Positions 9,085 through 18,082 of a stretch of DNA of 51,485 nt are shown in pieces. The notes beneath the pieces are model-generated. The model had not been told where the DNA came from. It saw only the letters and a list, made by a program, of their open reading frames with translations, and made no database searches. The DNA is from Candidatus Woesearchaeota archaeon. Lineage in GTDB: Archaea > Nanobdellota > Nanobdellia > Woesearchaeales > DSVV01. The translations under genes were made by a program, and so were the position numbers. The first letter of the stretch is position 1; every line of letters begins with the position of its first letter. The stretch is taken from assembly GCA_018303075.1 (NCBI GenBank), contig JAGVYW010000042.1, positions 1 to 51,485 of the forward strand, written 5' to 3'.

Positions 9085-9103
9085 TCAGATAGCTTAAAGA
9101 AGA

Positions 9104-9715
9104 TCAAATTATTTTATTTTTATCTATCTGCTTCTCTACTCTTAACTTTTGTATATAATGGTAAATAGCAGAACATAATCGTAAAAGCCATTCTATCATA
9201 ACTGCAAATAACAGATATTTTATAGTCGATGGAAGCTCTTTGCTGAATAAAACTGCTGTTGATTTTATTGTTATAAATGTGATTGATGTTGGATTTAATA
9301 ATAATATTGAAATCAATGTTAATGGCAATAATTTTGCAAGATCCTCTGAGAATTTCTCACTGATGTAACTTGCAACCCTAATCACTGAAACAAGAACTAT
9401 ACTGAAAAAGAAAATATCTGCTATCTTATAATCTTTAGACAATATTGCCAAAGAAAATGCAAAGATTAAGAACCAAATAAAAGTAAACAATGGAAATAAG
9501 ATTAAATATTTGAGAGTATAAGAAAGCTTATATAATCTAATCTTTGATTTTGAAAAATAATCTGCAATCTCCAAGTGAAATAAATCTCTTTTTGATAAAG
9601 AGATGTACATAATCCATGTTATTAATGCTATGCTGAAAAATGTAAGAGTTGTATAAAGCAATGTTAAGTATTGCTTATCTACAAAAAAGGTCTTTAATGA
9701 AATTATGTCAATCAT
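9104..9715 (-). CDS. Multi-pass membrane protein, unknown function
   Basis: Long ORF with several hydrophobic segments. Confidence 0.6.
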   Translation of the reverse strand: MIDIISLKTFFVDKQYLTLLYTTLTFFSIALITWIMYISLSKRDLFHLEIADYFSKSKIRLYKLSYTLKYLILFPLFTFIWFLIFAFSLAILSKDYKIADIFFFSIVLVSVIRVASYISEKFSEDLAKLLPLTLISILLLNPTSITFITIKSTAVLFSKELPSTIKYLLFAVMIEWLLRLCSAIYHYIQKLRVEKQIDKNKII

Positions 9716-9761
9716 AAGCAGATTAGAAACACAATACTTTATATAAGTTTACTTATTCTAA

Positions 9762-11108
9762 GTGGTTATGACAGTGAATAAGAAGAATCATGATGAAAAA
9801 TCAAAAGAAACAGCTGAAACAGTTACAGAAGGAGATTTAGTTAGAGTAGAGATACTAGGATTAGCGGCAACAGGAAAAGGAGTTGCTGCTATGAAAAAAG
9901 GAGAGTTTACTGCGCCAGTTTTTGTTGAATATAGCTGTCCAGGCGATGTTATTAATGCAAGAATAATCAAAAAAGAAAAAAAATATTATGAAGCTGAGAT
10001 TGCGAACTTCGTTCAGCAATCTCAGCAAAGAGTAATTGCGAAATGCAAGCATTATCAAATATGTGGTGCTTGCAACTTATTGCATATCAATTATGCTGCG
10101 CAGATTAGTGAAAAAGTAAAAATCCTGCGATTTCTGCTTGAGAAAAAAGAGATTGGTTTCTCTACAATCAAAACAATAATTGATGATAAACAATATAATT
10201 ATAAGGATAAAGCCAGATTTTATCTTAGAATAGATAATGGAAAATCATTATGCGGATTTATGAAACGAAAAAGCAATGAGATAGTTAAAGTTGAAGAGTG
10301 TCTTATTGTGAATAAAAAAATCCTTGCATTAATTCAGCTATTAAATATAACTGCTTTTGACAAACAAATCAATGATGCTGTTGAGATAAGCGCAGCAGAA
10401 GATATGATTGAACATAAACTTGTACTGCATTTTTCTTTGGAAAGCGGAAGTTATCTGCTTACCAATGCTTTTGAGCATTTTTTTGATGAGAATAAAGAAT
10501 TAATTAAAGGAGTGAATATTCAGGTTAAGAAAAAAACAAAGAGAATTGGTGATTATAGCTGTAAGTACAAATATAATAATATCACTTATTCTTTTCTTCC
10601 TGAAACATTCAGCCAAGGAAATTTTCAGACAAATCAGAAACTTGTTTCAGTTGTTTCTGAGCTATGTGGAAAAGGCAAAGAATTACTTGAGTTATATGCT
10701 GGATTTGGAAATTTCACACTGCAGCTTGCTAAGCATTTTGAGAGAATCACTGCAGTTGAAGGAGAATATAAAAGCGTGCATTTTGGATTGGAGAATATTG
10801 AATTAAACAAAATTAAAAATGTGAAATTTGTGAATAAAGATGTTGAGACTTTCTTAGAGAGTAAGTTTGGACAATCTAACTGCATATTACTAGATCCACC
10901 AAGAGACGGATGCAGCAGCTTTGTGCTGGATAAGATAAGCAAGCATACAGAACGGATTGTTTATGTGTCATGCAATCCTACTGCATTAGCAAGGGATTTG
11001 CTGCATCTTAATAAAAACAATTTTTTTGTGAGCGAGATTTATCTGGTTGATATGTTTGCACAGACCAATCATTTTGAGATTGTTGTGAAGATGGAGAAGA
11101 AGAAATAG
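9762..11108 (+). CDS. TRAM + class I RNA m5U methyltransferase (RumA/TrmA-like, archaeal tRNA m5U54-type)
   Basis: CKHYQICGACN FeS cysteines, LLELYAGFGNFTLQLA, LLDPPRDGC, VYVSCNPTALARDL. Confidence 0.88.
   Translation: MVMTVNKKNHDEKSKETAETVTEGDLVRVEILGLAATGKGVAAMKKGEFTAPVFVEYSCPGDVINARIIKKEKKYYEAEIANFVQQSQQRVIAKCKHYQICGACNLLHINYAAQISEKVKILRFLLEKKEIGFSTIKTIIDDKQYNYKDKARFYLRIDNGKSLCGFMKRKSNEIVKVEECLIVNKKILALIQLLNITAFDKQINDAVEISAAEDMIEHKLVLHFSLESGSYLLTNAFEHFFDENKELIKGVNIQVKKKTKRIGDYSCKYKYNNITYSFLPETFSQGNFQTNQKLVSVVSELCGKGKELLELYAGFGNFTLQLAKHFERITAVEGEYKSVHFGLENIELNKIKNVKFVNKDVETFLESKFGQSNCILLDPPRDGCSSFVLDKISKHTERIVYVSCNPTALARDLLHLNKNNFFVSEIYLVDMFAQTNHFEIVVKMEKKK
9993..10026. repeat. GA-core-like hairpin copy 3 inside the methyltransferase CDS
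   Basis: GCTGAGATTGC-GAACTTCGTTCA-GCAATCTCAGC, 11-bp perfect stem; AC-GAA-GT inner core. Confidence 0.75.
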
Positions 11109-11131
11109 AATATTGGCCAACAATCATATTT

Positions 11132-12448
11132 CTATTCAGGCATCACTTTATTTTTAGATAATTTAAATATAAATCTCTTTTGAACTTTCATTTTTTCAAA
11201 ATAACCTAGTTTTGTCAAATAAAGCAAATCATTTCTTGCAGTATCATAAGCAACACCATAAGTATTTATGATTTCATTAAGAACAAATGATTTATCTGGA
11301 TATTTTATAAATTCTTTCAAAATTTCAGCTTGTCTTAAATTAATATCTTTAATAGTTCTAATTAATCTAAGAGCATCAGATTGTTCTTTTTGTTTTCTTG
11401 TTATGTAATTCTCCATGTCGTGAAGTGCTTCTTCAATAGCAATCAGAATATAATCAATAAAATAAGTCAAATCATTTTCATCTGTTTCTGTGTATAGATA
11501 GGCTAAACCATATTTAGTTTTTGAACGTAGTATTATTCTAGAGATTGCCATATATTCAAACAACCAATATCCTTTTGAGAGTACATACCAATAAAAAATT
11601 GTTCTCGCAGTTCTTCCATTTCCATCTTCGAATGGATGGATGTAGCCAATCATGAAATGAAGCATAATGCCTTTAATTATTGGATGAATGAATTCCTCAG
11701 TCTCTGAATTAGCAAAAGCACATAATTCTTTAATTAATTCAGAAACCTCCTTGTAATCGGGAGGTTGATGATATATTCTTTCTGCTAATAATGGATCTCC
11801 AACTACAACTTCATTATTATCTCTAAATCTGCCTTCATATTTTTTATCTTTTAATGTGTCTTCAGTTATTTCACGATGAAGTTCTAAAATCATGTCTGGT
11901 GTAATGATCTTTTCTTTCATTGACACTATCTTCTGAATGGTCTTATATCCATTTACAATCATGTGTTCAGAATAGTTTTGGGGTTTCTTCTTGAAACGAA
12001 GCAATTCTTTAGCAACTTTTCGAGTTGTTGCAGCACCTTCTAATTGACTTGATGCAATGGCTTCTTCCATTAAAGAACTAATTATATGCCTTTCTCTTCC
12101 ACCAATGTTTATAGAATCTAAACTTGAATCTAATCTTCCAGCAGCACCTTTATCTAATATATGCAACTTTTTTTGAAACTCATCTAATAAAACATATTGA
12201 AATCCCCACTTACCAAATTTCAACATTCGATATTGACTAGCTCTAAATAATTTCATCAACACCCAAACATATTCTGGTTTTGAATCTCTAGGAATTTTTT
12301 TATATATTAATTCATCCCAATGAACATAATCTTTATTGCATTTTGCAACAAACTTCATAACTTCCTCATCTTTTAGAAGTTTAAGTACTTCAGAGGATTC
12401 TTTCTTCATAATCTCGTTTACATTTTTTGGTTTTTGTGGGATACGCAT
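11132..12448 (-). CDS. Fic family protein with C-terminal HTH
   Basis: HPFEDGNGRTAR Fic motif; SSQLEG class II inhibitory-type motif; ATG at 12446-12448 preferred over TTG at 12460. Confidence 0.9.
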   Translation of the reverse strand: MRIPQKPKNVNEIMKKESSEVLKLLKDEEVMKFVAKCNKDYVHWDELIYKKIPRDSKPEYVWVLMKLFRASQYRMLKFGKWGFQYVLLDEFQKKLHILDKGAAGRLDSSLDSINIGGRERHIISSLMEEAIASSQLEGAATTRKVAKELLRFKKKPQNYSEHMIVNGYKTIQKIVSMKEKIITPDMILELHREITEDTLKDKKYEGRFRDNNEVVVGDPLLAERIYHQPPDYKEVSELIKELCAFANSETEEFIHPIIKGIMLHFMIGYIHPFEDGNGRTARTIFYWYVLSKGYWLFEYMAISRIILRSKTKYGLAYLYTETDENDLTYFIDYILIAIEEALHDMENYITRKQKEQSDALRLIRTIKDINLRQAEILKEFIKYPDKSFVLNEIINTYGVAYDTARNDLLYLTKLGYFEKMKVQKRFIFKLSKNKVMPE

Positions 12449-12454
12449 CGTAAT

Positions 12455-12535
12455 TACCAATTCGTTAGATGTTGGTAGATATTGGTAGGAAGAAGTAGTT
12501 TATAAAGCTTTCTACCAAATTGGTAGATATTGGTA
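12455..12535. promoter_or_regulatory. Cluster of TTGGTA/TACCAA hexamers upstream of fic
   Basis: TTGGTAGATATTGGTA at 12472-12487 and 12520-12535; inverse TACCAA at 12455 and 12513 (CTACCAAATTGGTAG dyad). Confidence 0.65.
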
Positions 12536-12565
12536 ATTAGATTTAAATCTGATTGTATTGCTTGT

Positions 12566-13312
12566 CTAATCATTCTCCACTCTTGGCGCTAGAATAAATG
12601 TGATCATTACTTTGTCTATTGCTTTATACTCAAGCTTAAGCGGATAATCCTTGTTGAATTGTATCTTTACATTTGGTGCTATCTTGCTGCCTTCAATCAT
12701 CTTTTTGAGATATTCAATAGAATATTTTGCCTTGATCCTGTCCTTTGTTTCTGTGATAATCTTGATCTCTTCAGACTCTTCAATCGCAATTGTTGCTTCT
12801 GTTAAATCTCCCTCTGCAGACACAATGAACTTGCCATTGTCAACTGCAAATGAAACAGATTCACCAACAATATCAACATCACCAATTGCATCGTTTAATA
12901 CATCAGATGGAACTGCGATAATTATAGGAAATTGCAAGTCTGGAATTCTTTGTTCTTTTTCTTCTAAGTCAATGATTGGCAGTGAAAAAGTTCTTTTTGT
13001 GTTTCCTGTCAATGTTATCTGGAGCTTGTTTTTTGCAGTAAGTTCCAGTGAAAGAACATCATTTGGTTTTACCCTTTTCATGATCTGCTTGAAATTGTTC
13101 AAATTAATTGCGATCTCAACATCTTTTTCCAGTTGATACTCGACAAATGCACTTGAGAGAAGCTTAAAGATAACCATTGCAACATTTGCAGGATCCATTG
13201 CAATCAATTCAATTGCATTTGATGTTATTTTAAATCTAGCTTCTGTAACTAATTCAGAAATAATAGAAATACTGTCTTTGATATACTTTGGTTCTGCTAA
13301 TGTTAATTTCAT
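12566..13312 (-). CDS. pcn: DNA polymerase sliding clamp PCNA
   Basis: PCNA fold sequence, ITSNAIELIAMDPANVAMV, LKMI..PLKLEYKAIDKVMITFILAPRVE. Confidence 0.93.
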   Translation of the reverse strand: MKLTLAEPKYIKDSISIISELVTEARFKITSNAIELIAMDPANVAMVIFKLLSSAFVEYQLEKDVEIAINLNNFKQIMKRVKPNDVLSLELTAKNKLQITLTGNTKRTFSLPIIDLEEKEQRIPDLQFPIIIAVPSDVLNDAIGDVDIVGESVSFAVDNGKFIVSAEGDLTEATIAIEESEEIKIITETKDRIKAKYSIEYLKKMIEGSKIAPNVKIQFNKDYPLKLEYKAIDKVMITFILAPRVEND

Positions 13313-13379
13313 AAAAATCCTCCTTTGAATTGTTTCTTACTTAAAGAGTGAAAACTATTTTGTTTATAAAAGCTTCGAT

Positions 13380-13416
13380 TAAAATTTTGTATTTTTTATA
13401 AAAATACAAAATTTTA
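13380..13416. terminator. 17-bp AT-rich perfect inverted repeat, loop TAT
   Basis: TAAAATTTTGTATTTTT-TAT-AAAAATACAAAATTTTA, between RNase J 3' end and PCNA 5' end (both minus). Confidence 0.5.
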
Positions 13417-13463
13417 TGATAAGAAAGTAATGAAAAGGAAAAAATAATATTTCGTTCAATTAG

Positions 13464-14789
13464 TTATTTCAATTCTAACATCGAACCATCTCCCATCTGA
13501 TATAGATTAATACCTTGAATATAACCCATCTCCACAGCTAATGTTACCAAACCATCTGATAAAGATTTATTGCAATGGGAAGGAATGATGTTTTTTGGAT
13601 TAGTAAAGAGAATTAAATCTCGAATGTCTTCTTTTCCAGCATGGCCTGAGACGTGAATATCTTTAAAAATTCTGATATTCTTTTTTTGCAATAATGCTTC
13701 GAGCAATTCTCTGTTCTTCTTGTTCTCTGGTGTTGGAATCACTGTTGATGAGAATATAACAGCATCATTTGGCTGGAACTTGAATGCATAGGTGTCATTA
13801 GCAATCTTGCTTAATACTGACTTTGGCTCTCCTTGATGACCTGTGACAACCAGCAGATATTTTTCTTTATTACCTTCAACCAGCTTTAATGCTTTCTGCA
13901 CTTCATTAGGATATTTTGCCTGTTTAATATTCTTCGAGAATTCAACAAGTTTAATTAACTCTGCTGCTTCTACATATTTTGCCAATGAACGTCCTAAGAA
14001 AATTACTTTTCTGTTCATTTTTTTAGCAAGTTCTACTATTGTTTTTAATCGTGCAATATGAGAAGAAAATGTTGTTACAATAATTGCATTATTCTCTAAG
14101 TGAGAACCCTCTAAAATATCAGTAAGCATTTGTTTTGCAATTTGTTCTGATGGTGTTTTTTTTAGGTCTAAGCAACGAGTAGAATCACAGAATAATAATT
14201 TGATGTCTTTTAATGCCTGCAATTTCTTGACATCTGTTTTTTTACCTAACACAGGATATTGGTCAAATTTGAAATCATTTGTATACATCACTTGCCCTTC
14301 TGGTGTATGCAAGATTACGAAAACAGATTGCGGTGTTGAGTGAGTAACTGCAATGAATTCAATTGTAATGTTGTCATCAATCTTGTACTTTGTATTCGGC
14401 GATAGAGATTTTATTGTATTTGGCAGCTTGATTTTTTCATCTGTTAGAATTGCTTCAAGCACTGCTTTTGTAAATGGTGTACAGATGATTTCTGCATCAT
14501 AATTCTTTGCTAGAAAAGGTATTGCACCAATATGATCAAGATGAGCATGCGTTGGAATAATTGCTTTAACTTCATCTTTCCAATATTCTATTACCTTGTC
14601 ATTAGGGATGGCGCCTTGATAGATTAATTCCTGCAATGGAAATTTGTGGATATCGTCTTCATCAGCTAATTTGATGTAATTGCTTAAGTGAATGCCCATA
14701 TCTAAAATAACAGCAGTATCATTTACTTTTATTGCAGTCATGTTTCTTCCTATGTCTGAAAATCCTCCAACTGTGCAAATTTGAATCAT
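13464..14789 (-). CDS. Metallo-beta-lactamase RNase J-type ribonuclease
   Basis: THAHLDHIGAIPFL, VTGHQGEP, HVSGHAGKEDI..; SHCN. Confidence 0.88.
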   Translation of the reverse strand: MIQICTVGGFSDIGRNMTAIKVNDTAVILDMGIHLSNYIKLADEDDIHKFPLQELIYQGAIPNDKVIEYWKDEVKAIIPTHAHLDHIGAIPFLAKNYDAEIICTPFTKAVLEAILTDEKIKLPNTIKSLSPNTKYKIDDNITIEFIAVTHSTPQSVFVILHTPEGQVMYTNDFKFDQYPVLGKKTDVKKLQALKDIKLLFCDSTRCLDLKKTPSEQIAKQMLTDILEGSHLENNAIIVTTFSSHIARLKTIVELAKKMNRKVIFLGRSLAKYVEAAELIKLVEFSKNIKQAKYPNEVQKALKLVEGNKEKYLLVVTGHQGEPKSVLSKIANDTYAFKFQPNDAVIFSSTVIPTPENKKNRELLEALLQKKNIRIFKDIHVSGHAGKEDIRDLILFTNPKNIIPSHCNKSLSDGLVTLAVEMGYIQGINLYQMGDGSMLELK

Positions 14790-14803
14790 AATATCAATTC
14801 TCT

Positions 14804-15145
14804 TTAACCTACAATTACCTGAAATCTTTTTTTATCAAGAGGTTCAATAATAACTTGCTGGCCTTTTTTAATGTTTAAAAATTCAATAATCACTTTTGGA
14901 ATCTTTACATCTAAGGAATTTCCTGAAGTACCTATTGTTGTTTTTGCTGCAATACCCCATACACCTTGCTGCTTTGCCTTCTTTTCAATTTCTACCATTG
15001 TTTTTCCATCAAATATCGTTTCACCGCAATTTGCGCATACAAAAGCATCAAACTTTCCAAGATTAACACCAAGCACTTCATAATCTACTTTCTTTTTCTC
15101 TACTATACCTTTATTGCATTCATCACATTTTTCCATGAGTATCAC
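14804..15145 (-). CDS. YgiT/MqsA-type zinc finger + AbrB domain antitoxin
   Basis: CDEC...CANCGE plus AbrB-like TTIGTSGNSLDVKIPKVIIEFLNIKKGQQVIIEP. Confidence 0.7.
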   Translation of the reverse strand: MILMEKCDECNKGIVEKKKVDYEVLGVNLGKFDAFVCANCGETIFDGKTMVEIEKKAKQQGVWGIAAKTTIGTSGNSLDVKIPKVIIEFLNIKKGQQVIIEPLDKKRFQVIVG

Positions 15146-15146
15146 C

Positions 15147-15368
15147 TTATTTGTTTGTAAATACTGTTTTTATTTTATATTTCTCTCCAATTTTTTTATA
15201 AGCTATTGAAAAATAGGAATAAACACATAAATACCCATCTGTTTGTTGGAATCTTGAACCTTGTTCAAGCACTCTACTGATCTGAGCTACTGATATTCCT
15301 TCAACAACCATCTTGTTTGCTGCATGAGTTGTTATCCATAAATCTTCTTCATGAATCAAGTAGAACAC
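15147..15368 (-). CDS. DUF4258-like toxin
   Basis: ITTHAANKMVVEGISVAQISRVLEQG..., immediately upstream of the YgiT-AbrB gene. Confidence 0.7.
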   Translation of the reverse strand: MFYLIHEEDLWITTHAANKMVVEGISVAQISRVLEQGSRFQQTDGYLCVYSYFSIAYKKIGEKYKIKTVFTNK

Positions 15369-15430
15369 CTTAGTATAAGTACGAACAAGTACTATTTAAA
15401 TTTATCTAGTTATTTTAGCATTTCAACAAA

Positions 15431-15438
15431 TTTATAAA
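15431..15438 (+). promoter_or_regulatory. TATA box for tRNA-Leu
   Basis: TTTATAAA about 30 nt upstream of tRNA 5' end. Confidence 0.6.
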
Positions 15439-15463
15439 TAATTCTCAACTTTTGCTAAATTGC

Positions 15464-15546
15464 GCGGAGATTCCAGAGCGGTCAAATGGAAACGCCTCAA
15501 GAGCGTTTGGCTTAGTGCCTTCGCAGGTTCGATTCCTGCTCTCCGC
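15464..15546 (+). tRNA. tRNA-Leu (anticodon CAA)
   Basis: Acceptor GCGGAGA/TCTCCGC, anticodon arm AACGC-CTCAAGA-GCGTT, T arm GCAGG-TTCGATT-CCTGC, long variable arm. Confidence 0.95.
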
Positions 15547-15584
15547 ATTTTTTACTTGTTCGTTTCACTCACAATGTAAAAAAT
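15547..15584. repeat. GA-core hairpin copy 4 directly after tRNA-Leu
   Basis: ATTTTTTAC-TTGT-TCGTTTCACTC-ACAA-T-GTAAAAAAT; reverse core GA-GT-GAA-AC-GA. Confidence 0.85.
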
Positions 15585-15604
15585 TAATTAGAATAACTTA
15601 GAAT

Positions 15605-15991
15605 CTAAAATCCTCTCAACCTATCTTCAATTTCACCAATTGCTTTCTGCAAGTCTTTTAATTGGTTCATGTAATTTGGATTCATCTGCGATGCAGAATT
15701 TGAAGAAGATGATTGCTGCTGTGCTGTTGCCTGCTTTTCAATCCTTACTCTTGGAAGCGCGTGCTTTAACTGCGTATTCATTGTATTTATCTCCTTGAGA
15801 AGCAGTTTGACATTGTCTAGTGTTTGCTTTTTCTGCAATCGTAATGTCTTAATCTTTTCTGTTCGTTTTAATAAGAGAATTAAATCGTTTGATGTTGTCA
15901 ATACATCTTCTCGAATCTCCAATGGTCTTTTTACATTGATAAAATAATCAACAACATCTCTTGGCATTGTCCTAACCTCTGCCTGACTCAA
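15605..15991 (-). CDS. Coiled-coil protein, unknown function
   Basis: Third gene of a tight three-gene operon; overlaps the upstream gene. Confidence 0.7.
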   Translation of the reverse strand: MSQAEVRTMPRDVVDYFINVKRPLEIREDVLTTSNDLILLLKRTEKIKTLRLQKKQTLDNVKLLLKEINTMNTQLKHALPRVRIEKQATAQQQSSSSNSASQMNPNYMNQLKDLQKAIGEIEDRLRGF

Positions 15992-16298
15992 ATAATGTCT
16001 TGTTAATATCAGAAATCTTTGATTCGATATCTTTCAAAGTTTTATCCCAGATATCAAGCTCAGCATCTTCCTCTGCTTTCATGTCATTGAGTTTGTTTAA
16101 CAAATCTTTTGCATCATCAACTTTGTTTTTCATCTTTGTCAAGATAGTAAGAACTTCCTTGTACTCTTCTAATCTTATAAACATTGCATTGTCATTTGTT
16201 TGCGGCTGCATAGTATCACTCTTTTTAATAGAATTTTGTGGTAATTGCTCTGCAATTAATTTACCCGCAAAATTCTCTAATCTTGGCAATCCGGACAA
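15972..16298 (-). CDS. Coiled-coil protein, unknown function
   Basis: Second gene of three-gene operon; helical RLEEYKEVLTILTKMKNKVDDAKDLLNKL. Confidence 0.7.
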   Translation of the reverse strand: MSGLPRLENFAGKLIAEQLPQNSIKKSDTMQPQTNDNAMFIRLEEYKEVLTILTKMKNKVDDAKDLLNKLNDMKAEEDAELDIWDKTLKDIESKISDINKTLFESGRG

Positions 16299-16318
16299 GC
16301 GATATTTGGTAAATTAAT

Positions 16319-16774
16319 TTAACTGTACCTGAATAATGCTTTATCCAAATCTACCATATCTTCCTGCAAATGGTCTAATGTTCTTTGCCATTGTATATAA
16401 CACTGATCCATATCAGCATATAATTGAAAAAACCTGTAAATTGTATCACCTGCAATTGTAACATCATTGTATAATGTTTCTACATTATTCATTGCTCTTT
16501 TCACTTGCATTAATGAAACAAACATTGGCTTGTTTGGCAATCTTTGCATTGGCTGCTGTATAAACACCCTTATATCTGGAAAAGTCATTGAATGAACATC
16601 CATCTGCTGTGAAGTACTTTTCTGTATTGATTGCATCGATTGCTGCGATTGTAATGAAGGAATAGGCGGAAGATCTAAGTCTAAAGGTATAACTGGATTT
16701 GTCTGCATCTGCATTGGAGGAGGTGTATCTAATATAGAAGTATCTTTCTTCTTAAAAACTGATAATATTCCCAT
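16319..16774 (-). CDS. Helical protein with MGILSVFKKK N-terminus, Gln/Met/Pro-rich linker
   Basis: First gene of three-gene operon. Confidence 0.7.
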   Translation of the reverse strand: MGILSVFKKKDTSILDTPPPMQMQTNPVIPLDLDLPPIPSLQSQQSMQSIQKSTSQQMDVHSMTFPDIRVFIQQPMQRLPNKPMFVSLMQVKRAMNNVETLYNDVTIAGDTIYRFFQLYADMDQCYIQWQRTLDHLQEDMVDLDKALFRYS

Positions 16775-16835
16775 TATGTTACCCCCAATTGTTTTATTCT
16801 TGTAATAGAGAGTATTAAAACTTTTTGTACTACTA

Positions 16836-16868
16836 AAAAGTTGTATTTTTTGAAAAAATACAATTTTT
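16836..16868. repeat. AT-rich long inverted repeat in carA upstream region
   Basis: TTGTATTTTTT-G-AAAAAATACAA, extended by a G.T wobble and AAAA/TTTT. Confidence 0.7.
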
Positions 16869-16888
16869 AAATAACAAACTATTTAAAT

Positions 16889-16907
16889 AAAGTATAAGTT
16901 ATACTTT
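16889..16907. promoter_or_regulatory. Dyad AAAGTATAA-G-TTATACTTT upstream of carA, candidate operator
   Basis: Perfect 9-bp arms between TATA-like TTTAAATA and the ATG at 16916. Confidence 0.5.
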
Positions 16908-16915
16908 TTTTTGAT

Positions 16916-18082
16916 ATGTTTAAATCTGAAAAATCTGCAAAGCTGGTATTGGAGGATGGTTCAGAATTCTTTGGTATTTCTTTTGGAGCAGATGTAAGCA
17001 AAGCTGGAGAGGTTGTATTTAATACAGGTATGGTCGGATATCCAGAAACATTAACTGATCCAAGCTATAGAGGACAGATCCTTATTCTGACTTATCCACT
17101 TATAGGAAATTATGGCATCCCTTTTGATAAAATGCTAGACAAATTATTAATTGATTTTGAGTCTGCTGAGATTCATGTACAAGGTTTGGTAATAGCAGAC
17201 TATGCTATGCAGTATAATCATTGGAATAGTGTCAAATCACTTGGAGAATGGCTGCAATTACATAATATTCCTGCATTGTGTGATATTGATACTAGAGCAT
17301 TAACTAAAAAGATACGAGAAAAAGGAGTAATGCTTGGCAAGATTGTTGTAAATAATAATGATATACCTTTTGATGATCCTAATAAAAGAAATCTTGCTGC
17401 TGAAGTAAGCTGTAAAGAAGTAATTGAATATTCAAAAAATAATGTAAATAATGAAGCTAATGAAATTATAAATACAAATAAGAAAAAAATTCTGCTTGTC
17501 GATTGCGGTGTGAAAAATAATATTATCAGAAATCTTGTGGCCAGAAATCTGCATGTTATTCGAGTGCCATTGGATTATGATTTTTTAAAAGAAGAGTTTG
17601 ATGCTGTATTCTTAACAAACGGACCAGGAGATCCAAAGATGTGCGATATTACAATCAAGAATGTGAAAAAAGCACTGCAGCAGGATATAACTACATTTGG
17701 AATATGTTTAGGAAATCAACTGCTTGCATTAGCTGCAGGAGCAAATACTTACAAACTTAAATATGGTCATAGAGGACAAAATCAACCTTGCAATCTGATT
17801 GGAAGCAAGCGATGTTTTATTACTTCACAGAATCATGGCTTTGCTGTTGATGACGCAACATTGCCAGAAGGATGGAAAGCTTGGTTTGTAAATGCAAATG
17901 ACGGCAGCAATGAAGGAATTATTCATGATTCTGGATTGTTTAAATCAGTACAGTTTCATCCTGAAGCAGCACCTGGACCAACAGATACACAATTTTTATT
18001 TGATGAATTTTGTCAGATACTACAAGAGAAAAGAATTCAACCAGAAATCCTGCAGAAATTTGACAGAAATAGAGGTGATTAG
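16916..18082 (+). CDS. carA: Carbamoyl-phosphate synthase small subunit
   Basis: FLTNGPGDP, FGICLGNQLLALA, SQNHGFAVD, VQFHPEAAPGPTD. Confidence 0.95.
   Translation: MFKSEKSAKLVLEDGSEFFGISFGADVSKAGEVVFNTGMVGYPETLTDPSYRGQILILTYPLIGNYGIPFDKMLDKLLIDFESAEIHVQGLVIADYAMQYNHWNSVKSLGEWLQLHNIPALCDIDTRALTKKIREKGVMLGKIVVNNNDIPFDDPNKRNLAAEVSCKEVIEYSKNNVNNEANEIINTNKKKILLVDCGVKNNIIRNLVARNLHVIRVPLDYDFLKEEFDAVFLTNGPGDPKMCDITIKNVKKALQQDITTFGICLGNQLLALAAGANTYKLKYGHRGQNQPCNLIGSKRCFITSQNHGFAVDDATLPEGWKAWFVNANDGSNEGIIHDSGLFKSVQFHPEAAPGPTDTQFLFDEFCQILQEKRIQPEILQKFDRNRGD

Noticed and set aside
12651-13136. 161-aa plus-strand ORF opposite PCNA
   Set aside because: Antisense shadow of PCNA codon usage
13447-13472. 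AATAATATTTCGTTCAATTAGTTATT as a GA-core copy
   Set aside because: Inner pair does not match (AC without GT) and stem is broken
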